DNA of 64,000 nucleotides from Cordia subcordata (lineage: Eukaryota; Streptophyta; Magnoliopsida; Boraginales; Cordiaceae): the NCBI GenBank assembly GCA_028554755.1, contig JAPTOF010000016.1, positions 74,501-138,500 on the forward strand. Reading direction: 5' to 3'. Every line of letters begins with the position of its first letter. Position 1 is the first letter of the stretch. The notes beneath the pieces were generated by a model. The model searched no databases. It saw only the letters and a list, made by a program, of their open reading frames with translations, and was not told the DNA's origin. A program made the translations under genes and the position numbers. Below, piece after piece: positions 40,301 through 53,258 of this stretch.

Positions 40301-43300
40301 CTCAGATGTATTGTTATTTATACAGAGTAATGGAAGGTTTCTCTTCGGTGGCCGTTTAACATCATCAGCTTTCATCAATAGTGAACATGGACAGGATGTT
40401 CTCACATAATTTTCTTCAATATCGGTTAACTGTTTTACAGGACAGCAACCAGTCACACTTGAAGACAAGCATGCACCATTATTGCTTCCTTTACATGCCC
40501 AACCAGAAAATAATGTTACTAGAGCAGCATCAGGTCCTGGAGCTGTGCCATTGAAGCGTGTTATAAGTTAGAAAAGGATTAGTGGCTGTGAAAATTGATC
40601 ATTCCTTATGGACCATAGACTACAAACCTGCCAATTGCATATTCTTTAGGAAACTCCGGGCTTCATCTTCGGTTAACGATCCTACCAGCCATGGCAAGAC
40701 ACACTCAATCAACTTCAGTGGCATTATGCACAAACTTTGGTACAAGAGTTCCCTCTGTCTTTTGAAGGTGAAATGCTTTCGAGCAAGAGGAAGAACCTAC
40801 ATGTACAAAACACATAGCTTGAGCAAATGAAGTAAATCCTCTTGAGATCAATTTAAACCTCACAGAGGTTATTAAAATGGATCATTCAGAAACTCCAGAT
40901 ATATCTGTCTGTGTAGATAACTATAAAATTATTCAGGAATGTTTTCCAAATGTACCCAATTTACTAGTGGACTTCTACCTTCAGTAATTTTTATTTCATT
41001 TGCCAATTACACAACAAAAATGCTGACCGATCTAACCACCCACTCATATCAACAAAGTCTAGATAAAATAAACAGCAGAGGTTTACCTGAACTTCCTCAT
41101 TGTGGAAGTGCCTCTTAATGGTTTCAATTATCAAATCAGCATGCGAACATAGCTTTGTGAAAAATTCAGCAGCTGAAGCCGAGTTGACTCCTGAATTTTG
41201 TATACTTTCAATCAAGTACCGAAGCTCATTAAATTGACTTTTTTCTTCAGCATGCTCCTGAGAGAAGGAGGGTCCTCCATCCACAACAGGGAATATAACT
41301 TTGTCCTCAGCAATACTGTGGCCATATAGAGATAAAAAGCTTTCTCTGTTAGCTGCAGGAGATAATTGAACACATCTCATGCTAGTTACTCCATATTTAA
41401 CTCAGTAGTATAAGAATATTACATTCTTTCAAGGAAAGACTCAGAATTATCAAACCACAAAGCATTCAATAGAAGCCAAAGCCACACCATGAGGGAGTCC
41501 AGCAATTCAAAAGAGGTGTTTACGCTGTTGCATCTGTAGACAAATCTTTCACTCAACTAATCCTCCATAAGTGGGGATTCCACAAGCGCTTTGATAGCCA
41601 TAGATGCTTTATTTCATAATTTTCCCCTTTTGTCCATGCTTTTCATAAACCAGAAAAACCAACTTATCTTCACACTGACAATTCTTTAACACTGGAAGTC
41701 ACTTCCCGGAACACTACATGGAGTGGGACATAAATGCATTGATACAAAAAGAAAGGGACACCGGAGACAGCCAATTGTAAAAATAACATTAACATAGTCT
41801 ATTGACTGCAACAGCAGGACAAGCATTTGAAACCACCAGAAGGGAGGATTTAAGTTTCTTGAATATATCTATTCCTTTCAGGTCAAAAGGCATCGGTTAC
41901 TACGCAAATAAAGACACTAGCATGACAAAGGCTGCACCACAATCTCCTTCTCCCTAATTTTGAGTTTTAACTACTATTAAAGTACCTTCACTGCTTCAAA
42001 CCTCTGAATATTTCAATGAATGAGAAGTGTCTTCAAGCAGAACAGGGTGATACCTGTGGAAGATGCACACTTCTGCTATAAACTGCAGCCTTTGGTAGAA
42101 GGGCGACAGGTTAGACAAGTCTCCTGAGAGCTCAATTTTCCTAGCCTCCTTGGCAATGTCATTTAGCTCTCTTTTTATGGCATTATGCCAAAACAATATT
42201 TCATTAATAGGATGTGCATTGATCATTTCAGCATCATCGCTCATAGACCCTGTGTATTTTCTTTTCCCTTTCTTAGAGGATTCACATGCACAATTTACTT
42301 TCCCTTCTTGACAAATATCCCTGCCAGCATGATAATCTACAGAACATTGGGTTTCACGGTGAACTTCAGGACTTCCAATCTGGTTGCTACAGTTCCTACC
42401 TCCCATCCAGGTGAAAATGACCTCCAATTGAAAGAGCAGTAGTCAACTCCAAATATTAAGAAGGCAAAGAAATGAATGTAAAACAATTAAAAGAAGATAT
42501 GTCATGAGGAATAGACTATGAGATGACATACTGAGATCCTACCTCCTGAAGAAGCTTCTGTTTTGGAACGATCTTGCATAAACAATTCCGCATATCCTGA
42601 TACTCATCAGGGGAAATGCAAGATGATAACCAAGGAAGAAACTTTTTCATCGTATTTACAGGGATGCTACACAGAAACTGCCAAACCAGTGATGCCTGCT
42701 CCTCAAATGAAAACTTCTCAATGAGCAACGGGAAAACCTGCAACAATTAAGAATATATCTAGAGTGAAGAATATACCTCGGACCAAGCAGACTACAAATA
42801 TCAACAATAGAAGTGAAAGCTTAAACTTCCTTAAAATCACTGTACTACCTCCGTCCCACATCCAAAGCAATCTCTCCTTCCTTAGTACAGAATATTCCTT
42901 TCCATGACCCACATCTTCATCTTAATTAGACAGTTCAAAATTTCCAAAGATATGTTATGGCCCCACTTAAACATCATGTTAAGATAAAAGATAATGCAAT
43001 AAATGTTTGCCTAATAGTTTAACCTTTTAGATGAGTGGTAACTTAATATGGTATCACAACTCAGACTATAAAAATAATCCAGCCTATAAATAAGAGGTGT
43101 ATTGAAGACAATGAATAATATAACAAGCCCCTCTCCGACAGATGATGTGATAATTTAATAAATTACGACTTCATCTAAAAGCTCAAGTTGCTTGCAAGAG
43201 GTTTGTTATATTATTTATCATATTCAACACGTCTCCTCACATGCAAACGGGATTGCTTTTTGGTTAAGCCTTCCACATGGACATATTCTTTTAAATGGTG

Positions 43301-46300
43301 GTGTCAAGACTTGGACCTGACCATGTAGGTGACATGGGTCTTATATCATATTAAATTATCATCTCATCTAAAAGCTTAAGCTATTAGAGTGGGCTTATTT
43401 TATTATCTATTGTCTATATTGCACCAGTAGCTATGCCATATTTTCCACTTTCTTCTAAAACTGTGTGCCAGATCAAATAGTGACATTCAAATGGAGGGAG
43501 ATCACAAAATAACTCTTTTTGGGTATCTTTATTCTAGGCTACTTTTGGAGTTCATGAAGGAACTACTGAAACAGTATTGAAAATGTTTTTAGCAAGACAT
43601 CTTTAGAGCAAGCAAACTGAATTAATAAGGGAAAAACATAAAGCAAACTAGCAAAATGAAAAGCCACAAAAAGGAAAAGTCAAAAACTCCAACAAGCATC
43701 CACTGATGAGAACCAAGCTGCTATTGCAGAGGTCTACAAATTAAGGCCAAACCAGATACATAGGAAATACATAACATTACACATTCGGCATACATAAAAG
43801 AAAACCCAGTTAAGTAACTTATTGATATTATGTCTCGCAAGAGACACCAATTTCCCAAAATTAGTGCCATGATCTTTTGTTATCATGAATACTTGTTTGT
43901 TGTTTAAAAAAGAAAAAGAAAGACATATTTTCACCAAACACAAAACAGAAAGTTCACTTGGAAGAAATGGTAAATGTGCAAAATGTCACCAAGTGAACTG
44001 ATACCTGTTTCTCTTCCTTAGACAGGTGCTGAGTGATGGATGTTTGAAGTGCTCCTGTACAAGATGCTAATTTCCTAGGAAAGCTCTCATGGTTCTGTTT
44101 ATTGGAATGTAGCAGCTCAAATAAGTGATCAAAGAGATCACTTTCACCTTTGTGCTCTAAGGAATATGTCTGGGCTACATTTTTCACACGTATATCGAGA
44201 GCCGGAAAAATTACCTGCAATTGCAATATTACCTTTTGTTCAACGTCTAGGGCTGCTGCTCAACCATTAATTTTTTTCCCCTCATCCTAAGCATCAAACA
44301 AATTTATAGCACACTTTGATATGGAAAAATAAAACGAAACAATATTTGGAAAAAGTAGAGAAGTGGTAACACAACTAAGCTCCAACATACTCAAGAAACC
44401 ACCTTCATAAGTCCGCTATTTTGTGCTTTTAATAGCCATTAGGGTTTTATGGTTTTGAAATCATTATTAAACAACAAAGAAACTGAAAGAAGCTTCTGTA
44501 TTATTCAAGAACTTTTGGGGGGAGCAGCATAGTGCATCATAATGGCATATTTCTAGATTTAGTCATCTCCAGGAAAGGAGGAAAGGTAACCGGAGAATTT
44601 CTGTTTATACTTGTGAAAGCAATATCCACAGATTATAGTGTTCCACGCACCAGAGACTAAATTGCTCCCTTCAGACAATAGTCCTCTCCATATATAGTAT
44701 AATAGCTAATTGCTCAATTCACACGATAGCCTACATATATAGTACAATAGAACCTCTAAAGATGTCTCAGACAGTAAAGAAAACTATTCCGAATCTGTAG
44801 TCGACTCATGACAGATTTTCACAACATAGAGATGTATTTAACATTTTGGACATAAGACACCAGGCTAGTGATTATGTTCTGGTCTTCCAAGGATCTTTTT
44901 GACCAACATAATGTAATTCCATTAACAGTCACCAAGGACCTCAGAAAAGCTTTTCCCTACCCTCTCTTCTCCTGTTGTGCAATAGAAACCCACCCCAAAC
45001 CCCCCCCCCCCAAAAAAAAAAAACCCAAAAAACACACACACACACAAAACATAAAATTCCCCTGAAAATGGGAAAAGGAAGAAGGGTTCCATCATAAAGC
45101 ATACAGAAAGCCTCCACATCCCTAATCCAAGGAAGTCCCAGACTCCCATCTATGGACAAGATGGGGACAAAAAGATAGTGTGCTTAAGTTAGAAAGGGAA
45201 GGCTAGCAGTACCACTGGTGAATTACCTTTTCCATCTTGTCGAACATTTTAAACTTCTTGTTGCAAACAGTCCTACAAAGAATTAGAGCCCACACTACTA
45301 GAATGGGAGGAAGGTGTTTTGGGGCAATATATCAGAAGACCCAAGTGAAAACAAAATTTTTCTTTCTAAGGACTTCTCCATTATGCAATCATGTAAAACC
45401 AAATGGTATCCCAATTTCACATAATCATACAGCTGCTTAGTGTGCACCCCATCCCTGACTCTTTCCCAAGGGGCACTCTGCATAGTTATGCAAACTAGAA
45501 ACTTTGCACATCTAGTAGTGAACACTTCAAATTGAGAACTAAATCCAATCAACTGACTTAAAATGCTTTAAACCAAATAGAAATCTTTTACATGCATGAC
45601 AAGGACTGATATCAGAATGGGAGATATTTAAACACTGCATTGTGAATGGGACTGTCAAGATAGGCTTTAGCATATTGGTCTATTGAGGCCCAACACGCAT
45701 CTCCTCATTCTGTTTCGTACTATATCATCCATGCAGGAGAACGAAGCCTAGATTACATCATCAAGACAAACAAAATCCAAATTAATATTATTTTCCTCAT
45801 TAAATTGCTAAACAATATGCAACATTATCCAACAAGGATCTCTCATCTACCCATAGAAATGAAACGAACAGATACAAGACTGAACTAAATGTTTCTTGAT
45901 TACTCAACGATAGTTCATAAAATTTTGTGCAAGCATCAGAAAAAGGAATAAGAGTAAAACTGTTTGATGTACAAAATCTTTCTTGTATCAAAAGAATATA
46001 TCTCTAACTATCAGACTCTTCAGAGATTTACACATTCCTCCCAACAATTGAAGATACAGTCATGTGAATTTGTAGTACTTTCCATTAAAGGCCAACAGAA
46101 GCTGCCACACAATTCCTGACGTGCATAATCCTGTCAAAGCATGTATTGGAATATGGTACATGACCTATAAAACACATTGCATTTGTTGATCTCCTCTGGA
46201 AATAATAGGTTATCAAAAAGTGTAGTACATATGACGCTGTCCAATTATACATATGAAAATAACAGCTGAATGACAGATGCTGACATCAGCCATCAGCTAA

Positions 46301-47459
46301 GGACTCGTTTGGATCGACTTCTTTTAAAAGCAATTTTTTCTATAACTTTTGAAAAGAAGTGCTTTTCTGAGAATAAGAGTTTTGGCTCTTTTCTAAAAGC
46401 CAATCCAAATACTTATTACAAAAAAGATGTGATTTTTCAAGGAAAAGAAAAAAGCTTTTCATGAAAAAAGCCTGTCCATAGAGGCCCTAAATCCAGAACA
46501 AGATAATATTAGATTGGAAATCTTAAAGCATAAAATCAACAGCTTCTACTAGCTTGTAAAAATTTTCCAACTATGGACGCTGGATTTACATGCGGGCTTT
46601 CCTTTGCTTCCTTAGATTCCCAAGTACGGACAATTCAGCACCTCTCTCGCCATCTCATATACTCCACGGGAAATCACTGTAAGATGCCTTTTTTTCTTTT
46701 TCTATTTTTGAATTTTGTTCTAAAGGACCATACAACCAACCAAAAGAACTTTCATGTCAAATCAACCATAAAAGTGAAATTGTGGAAACCATTATGCAAT
46801 ATATTATTCACTTGTTCAGAGAGCTCGATAAAGTTTCATTGCATCAGATGCAGCATTACCAAAATAGAGCGAAGCACATCAATTAATATAGTCAGAAACC
46901 TTATAAATGCGCGCTTACATATAGATGCAAATTCACAAAAAGAAAAATCCTACCGCACTTTCATGTAGACATGCAAGATAACATTTTGCAACATAATTAG
47001 AACAGTTTCCATTGAATAAGTGTTATTGAAGTGCTTAACATGAAAAAAGGCAAACAATCCAAATATAATATACTCTTTAATTTAGAACCAAACAAATGAA
47101 TGTAAAGTTCTGTAGCAAATGTGTTTAAAGCAGACCTCATCCTCAGCATCGGAGTGATGCTTGTAAACTGATCTGAGGAATCGGTAGCGCTCAAAAACGG
47201 GCTGAATATCCGCTAATTGACCGGTAGCTAAAGCCAATGCACAGCGGTGTAGCACCTCCAGCTCCATGCCAATCGCCTTATGGAAGAATAAAAAGAACAA
47301 AATCGGCGAATTCTTTTGCTCCTCCCTATTCTCCACGTGTCCTCCTCTGACCATCGTCGTCGACGAATCCATATCCACCGCCGCCGCCGCTCCTCCACCG
47401 CCACCGCACAAAACCGCCACTCCTCCTCCTCCTCCTCCTTCCCTCCCTTGAGCCGCCAT
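35864..47459 (-). CDS. BTS: BRUTUS: hemerythrin-domain RING E3 ligase, iron sensor
   Basis: Fourteen exons: 47136-47459, 44005-44214, 42543-42737, 42054-42421, 41087-41315, 40628-40796, 39343-40542, 39035-39206, 38673-38891, 38461-38598, 36889-37123, 36698-36757, 36422-36493 and 35864-36004, totalling 1243 aa (Arabidopsis BTS is about 1250). Three HHE hemerythrin domains carry the His/Glu ligands: FLFFHKA with [18 protein letters not shown] with [17 protein letters not shown] with RAHSNAEDE. After residue 900 come the CHY zinc finger ([16 protein letters not shown]), the CTCHY finger ([19 protein letters not shown]), the RING (CPICCEF to [10 protein letters not shown]) and a zinc ribbon (CNDCERKG to CGFCGSYN). 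The family binds iron and ubiquitinates bHLH IVc factors such as ILR3, limiting iron uptake. The N-terminus is Gly/Ala-rich. Intron 1 is 2.8 kb. Confidence 0.97.
37305..37760. repeat. TA/TG satellite with 45-bp higher-order period in a BRUTUS intron
   Basis: About 450 bp made only of TA, TG and TGTA steps. The marker ACATATTATATATG occurs at about 37368, 37563, 37608, 37653 and 37694; the later copies are 45, 45 and 41 bp apart. It yields overlapping Tyr/Ile/Cys-rich open frames on both strands that are not genes. It lies between the exons ending 38461 and starting 37123. Confidence 0.92.
43011..43394. mobile_element. Inverted-repeat element in a BRUTUS intron
   Basis: The left arm (CTAATAGTTTAACCTTTTAG, then ATGAG and TTAATATGGTAT, 43011-43058) is the imperfect inverse of the right arm (43341-43394, reading CTAATAGCTTAAGCTTTTAG, then ATGAG and TTAATATGATAT). 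A related internal copy of the arm motif lies near 43155-43200. No open frame is present. It could be a foldback MITE or two truncated long terminal repeats. The motif recurs at 328-354 and 55178-55212. Confidence 0.55.
46301..46487. mobile_element. Tourist-like MITE in BRUTUS intron 1, 187 bp
   Basis: The ends GGACTCGTTTGGATCGAC and, inverted from the right, GGGCCTCTATGGACAGGC are degenerate terminal inverted repeats, flanked by TAA on both sides (46298-46300 and 46488-46490). The interior is A/T-rich with AAAAGC/GCTTTT runs. It resembles the MITE at 31832-32041 in target site, ends and composition. Confidence 0.65.
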
Positions 47460-47495
47460 TTCGTCTAAATTCCACCTCAACTCTCTCTTCTAAGC

Positions 47496-47539
<44 letters not shown>
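47496..47539. repeat. (TTA)n microsatellite in the BRUTUS leader
   Basis: About 14 TTA units, (TAA)n in the sense of the BRUTUS transcript, ending about 37 bp above its ATG. Its flank TCTCTCYTAAGCTTATTAT occurs on both sides (about 47483 and 47548), so a local duplication is involved. Confidence 0.85.
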
Positions 47540-47542
<3 letters not shown>

Positions 47543-47728
47543 CTTCTCTCTCTCCTAAGCTTATTATATTGTTCTGTGCACGCAGCTTTCTCCTTCTCTC
47601 TCTAGAAACTAACAGAAAAGATTTCTGTGTTCAGGTTAAAAGTTCATCTCTCTACTTCTTTCATCGCATATTATATTATATATTTATATATGTATACTCA
47701 TATAAGATTTCGTCGTTCTTCTCCCTTT

Positions 47729-47734
47729 CACGTG
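47729..47734. promoter_or_regulatory. G-box CACGTG upstream of BRUTUS
   Basis: A CACGTG palindrome lies 270 bp above the BRUTUS ATG, and a second at 48501-48506 is about 1.04 kb above it. BTS in Arabidopsis is induced by iron deficiency through bHLH IVc factors and repressed by PYE, both G/E-box binders, so these are good candidate sites. Use in this species is inferred. Confidence 0.45.
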
Positions 47735-47779
47735 GATTTTCTCTCTAGAAATCTCCGTAATGTTTGTAATTTTATCTGT

Positions 47780-50200
47780 TATCCATATATATAATATAAA
47801 TATGGTTTGTATGTATATGTTTATTAAGGCTGAAATGAAGAGGATGAGTGTGCAAAGCTTTGAACCCGGTTTGAGTTTGACAGGACCGGTTAAGTTAGTT
47901 TTTCCCTCAAGGCAATTTACTTCATGAATGATAATTTTATAATTAAATTACCACCATAATAATAAATATTTTTTAAAAAATTTCTTTCCACTTTATTTAT
48001 TCTACCATAAAGTTTTCCAAACAAGTTGTTTGAGACTTTTATTTTCAAAAATTATTTTTCAACTGTGTTTGAAAAATTATTTTGAAAACAAAAGAATAAA
48101 AACAAAACTAAACATGCCCATTTTTCAGTTTTTATTTTGAAATTTTTTTAGTTGAATAAGAAAAAGATATTTCTGACAAAAAATAAAAAGGACAAGATAT
48201 CCTCTTTCTCTACAAAAGTTTTTCTAAGAAATACTTATGTTGACTAATCAAGTTAAGATTGAATTTGGTAAAATAAAATGATTGAATAATTGAAAATTAT
48301 TCAGAAATACTGAATGCTGAAATGACGCATTAAATTTTTGATAATAGAGCAATCAAATAGGGGCTTCTTTTCGTTGTGGTCAACGATATTAATGAGGATG
48401 ACCGGTCGAGGTGATTATTATAAGACAGGTAACTGAAATGAGAAACCGGAACCACACAAGGAGGAGGAGGGCAGTTTGAATGGGAGTGATGGGTCTGGGA
48501 CACGTGTGAGGAAGTTGAATTGATTTTCTTCCTTTTTTTTTTTTTTTTTTTTTTGTCTTTTTGCTTTTTTGGGTCAAATAAGATGATATGTAAATATAAA
48601 GATGAATTGGTTTGCTTCCACAAATTGAAAGAGGTTTTTGGGAGCCTTTTTTTTGTGGCTGCTTTTGGTTTTTCTTTTGAATAAAAGTCCAGAATAGACC
48701 AACAACCAAGCCAAGATGTGTGTGTTTGTGGTGTTACTTGAACTATATAATTTATGAATAATGTTATATATATCACCTTTTTTTTCTTATCACTCTTTTA
48801 ACACTCTTTTGATGACATCTTAGTTATTTTCTTTATTTTATTTTCTCCTATTATATTTTGCTTTGACCAAATTAATTTTTCAATCAATCCTTTCTTTATG
48901 TATTTTTGGTCTAAATTCTTTCCTCCATCATTCAACCCATAGCAACCACTATCAAATTTGAAACTAATTCTTATAAATAGGAGAGATAGGAAACGAGCTC
49001 TCTGTTGGATAATCAATCGTTATTCTTTCAATAAAATTTAAAAGTATACAAAGAAGGACGCGTGGCTTCATATCACAAATTGAATCATCGAGAAAGAATT
49101 TTAGAAATTCAAACCTTTTCGGAATATGTCATGCAGATCAGTTAGAATGCTGATATTGAATATGGTGGATATGAAATATGCATGACTCATTTAAAATTGT
49201 CAAAATATGATACAATAACAAATATGAATCACAAATCAACTTTTGAAAGTTGCTTTCAATTTGTGGATGAATAATCTAGCACGCATAGAGCAGTATCTGG
49301 TGAATTTATATACTTTAACCAGTGTTCTTCTGTTCTTCCGAACCATATGGAGCATTAGTTTCAAAATAAAAAAAAAATGCTCCGTCTCTTATCTTACAGA
49401 TTTGTACATGAATGAGTTGATTAATATATAGAGAGCTCGTGTCCTATCAACTTGTGCATGAATGAGAGTTAGTTTATGAGAGTTAGTTTCAAAATTGAAG
49501 GAAAAACGAAGTTTAATGATGGAGGAAAGAATTAAGATCGAAAACGAATAAAGAAATGATTGATTAAAAAATTAATTTGGTTAGAGCATAATATATTAAG
49601 AAAAATAAATCAGAAGGAGAGAGAAAAACAAAAACTGTAATAAAGTAAAATGAAAAAAAACCCTAACTAGCATAATAACTAAGATGCCACCTAAGGGGTG
49701 CTAAAAAAGTGATGAAATAATTGATGGTATATAGCATTATTCATAATTTATTTATTCTAGTGAATGGAAATTAATTTTGCCTCCTGATTAAGTACATGGA
49801 CTTTTTTTTTTCTTTTTTTTTCCCTTTTTTTCCGTTTTACGACGTAAAAGATTGCATAAAAAACAAAATGATCATGGTACATTTTTATTTGCCTTGGATT
49901 AATTATCTCAGATTAATAACTTATTTTTAAAGTATTCGAAGCGGTTTATTTGTTTTAAATAGATATGAAACATTGAACAACACCTTGGAAATTTCTTCTT
50001 TTCTTTGGTCAATTTCTCGAATTGACTGCTTAACACTTTGAAGTTAAAAGAATAATGATATCTTATTTGGAAAAGCATGATGTTTTATGGTAATAAGATT
50101 ATCGCACATGTATACAGCATACTTTAAAAATATGGGTGTGGACTAAATAGGGTGCGTAATTGGATACAGAATCCAAGAAGGAAAATAGAAAGAAAACCAT
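47780..50200. other. Intergenic DNA between the divergent BRUTUS and uL16 genes
   Basis: About 2.4 kb of AT-rich sequence separating a leftward and a rightward gene. It includes a poly-T run at about 48532-48555 and the second G-box at 48501-48506. Open frames up to 148 codons (48330-48776) read low-complexity Lys- or Phe-rich strings and are not called. Confidence 0.55.
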
Positions 50201-50211
50201 GCTTCTATTTT

Positions 50212-50223
50212 TGGGCCTGGGCT
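50212..50223 (+). promoter_or_regulatory. Back-to-back site II motifs upstream of uL16
   Basis: TGGGCCTGGGCT holds two adjacent TGGGCY elements, 106-117 bp above the uL16 ATG. The same motif pair occurs in front of eS7 in this window. TCP factors bind these elements in many plant ribosomal protein promoters. Confidence 0.65.
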
Positions 50224-50328
50224 CTTGAAGCCGTCCATATACATTAACACCAAACTGTTTTTAAGCGTTTGGTCTTGTTGTAGGTTTAGAAAACTCTGTG
50301 CTTCAGTTCGTGGCCGCCATCTCACACC

Positions 50329-52207
<1,879 letters not shown>

Positions 52208-53258
52208 AATTGAGATTTTGGGAACTAGTAGTTATGTTTTGTTGCTTTTCAGGCAGATTATTTTATTGCAAATTGTCTTTCAAAGTTCTTTTAGGCGATT
52301 GTTGTTGGTTGGAAGACTATGTATCAACAAACCATGGTGGTCTCTATAGTATTGTTATATTTTGGGAGAACAATTTGTTACTTTGCCCTTGTTACGCTTG
52401 GTTGAATCAATGTTTTAATTAAATGACAGTTTCATTATTCCTTTCAAGAGAAAAAGGTCAACAGAAGCCATCATCTCCTATTACCAAAAGTAGTTGGACT
52501 AGAGGTTTTAGGAAATGCTTCTTAAAATTGCAGCACATACACAACACCCTCTAATATGAGTGAGTATATGTGTTGCATGATCGAATTGCACGTCCAGTAA
52601 TGCATTTATGTAGCAAACTTTTGCTTAGTGGTATTGGATCGATGTTTGATGATGGAAGGAGTAAATTTATACGTGATCAATGAAAATGACATTATATCGT
52701 TTAAGAGATTTGTGACTGTGAGAAAGGATAGTTGTTCGGTAAGTGATTATGATTGTGAAAAGGATGGTTGGTATGCTACAGCTGTTTTGATTTCTCCATG
52801 GCTCATAAGCACGCCTTCAAAGATATGTGCCTCTACTCGCCTCAATGCTACATTTCCGCAACTATGGAATTTTAGCATCAAGGTTCTCGTGTATTTCGTA
52901 AGTTTAGGAAGCTTGAGTGGCTATTCACATAGATTATTTGCAAGTCTCTGATTCAAAGATCATTTTGGTAAAGATTTTCATGCCATTTTGGTAAAGGTTT
53001 TCATGTATAAAGAATTAATATACACGCAGGAGATAATAACCGACCTCAAAACTTCTCTCTGCGCCTCATAGAAGGAACAACAAAGACAAAATCTAGTAGA
53101 ATAGGTTCATGGCTTTCCTTGCTATGGACATAATAAAATCAAGTAAAAAGCGGCACAAGTCATTTCAGATTACAGAATCCTCAACAGCACTGCATATAGC
53201 CTCTTGGTACTTTGTAATGGCAACTTCCGTGCTAGTCATCAAACTTGATCATGCAAAA
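52208..53258. other. Spacer between the convergent uL16 and HBS1 genes
   Basis: About 1.05 kb between the two stop codons, shared by both 3' UTRs. A 107-codon plus-strand open frame (52628-52951) has no recognisable domain and is not called. Confidence 0.55.

Noticed and set aside
48330..48776. 148- and 106-codon minus-strand open frames upstream of BRUTUS
   Set aside because: The middle is a poly-Lys string from a poly-T tract, and no domain or splice context supports a gene.
52628..52951. A 107-codon plus-strand open frame between uL16 and HBS1
   Set aside because: No recognisable family and located between two convergent 3' ends; chance open frame is the simplest reading.
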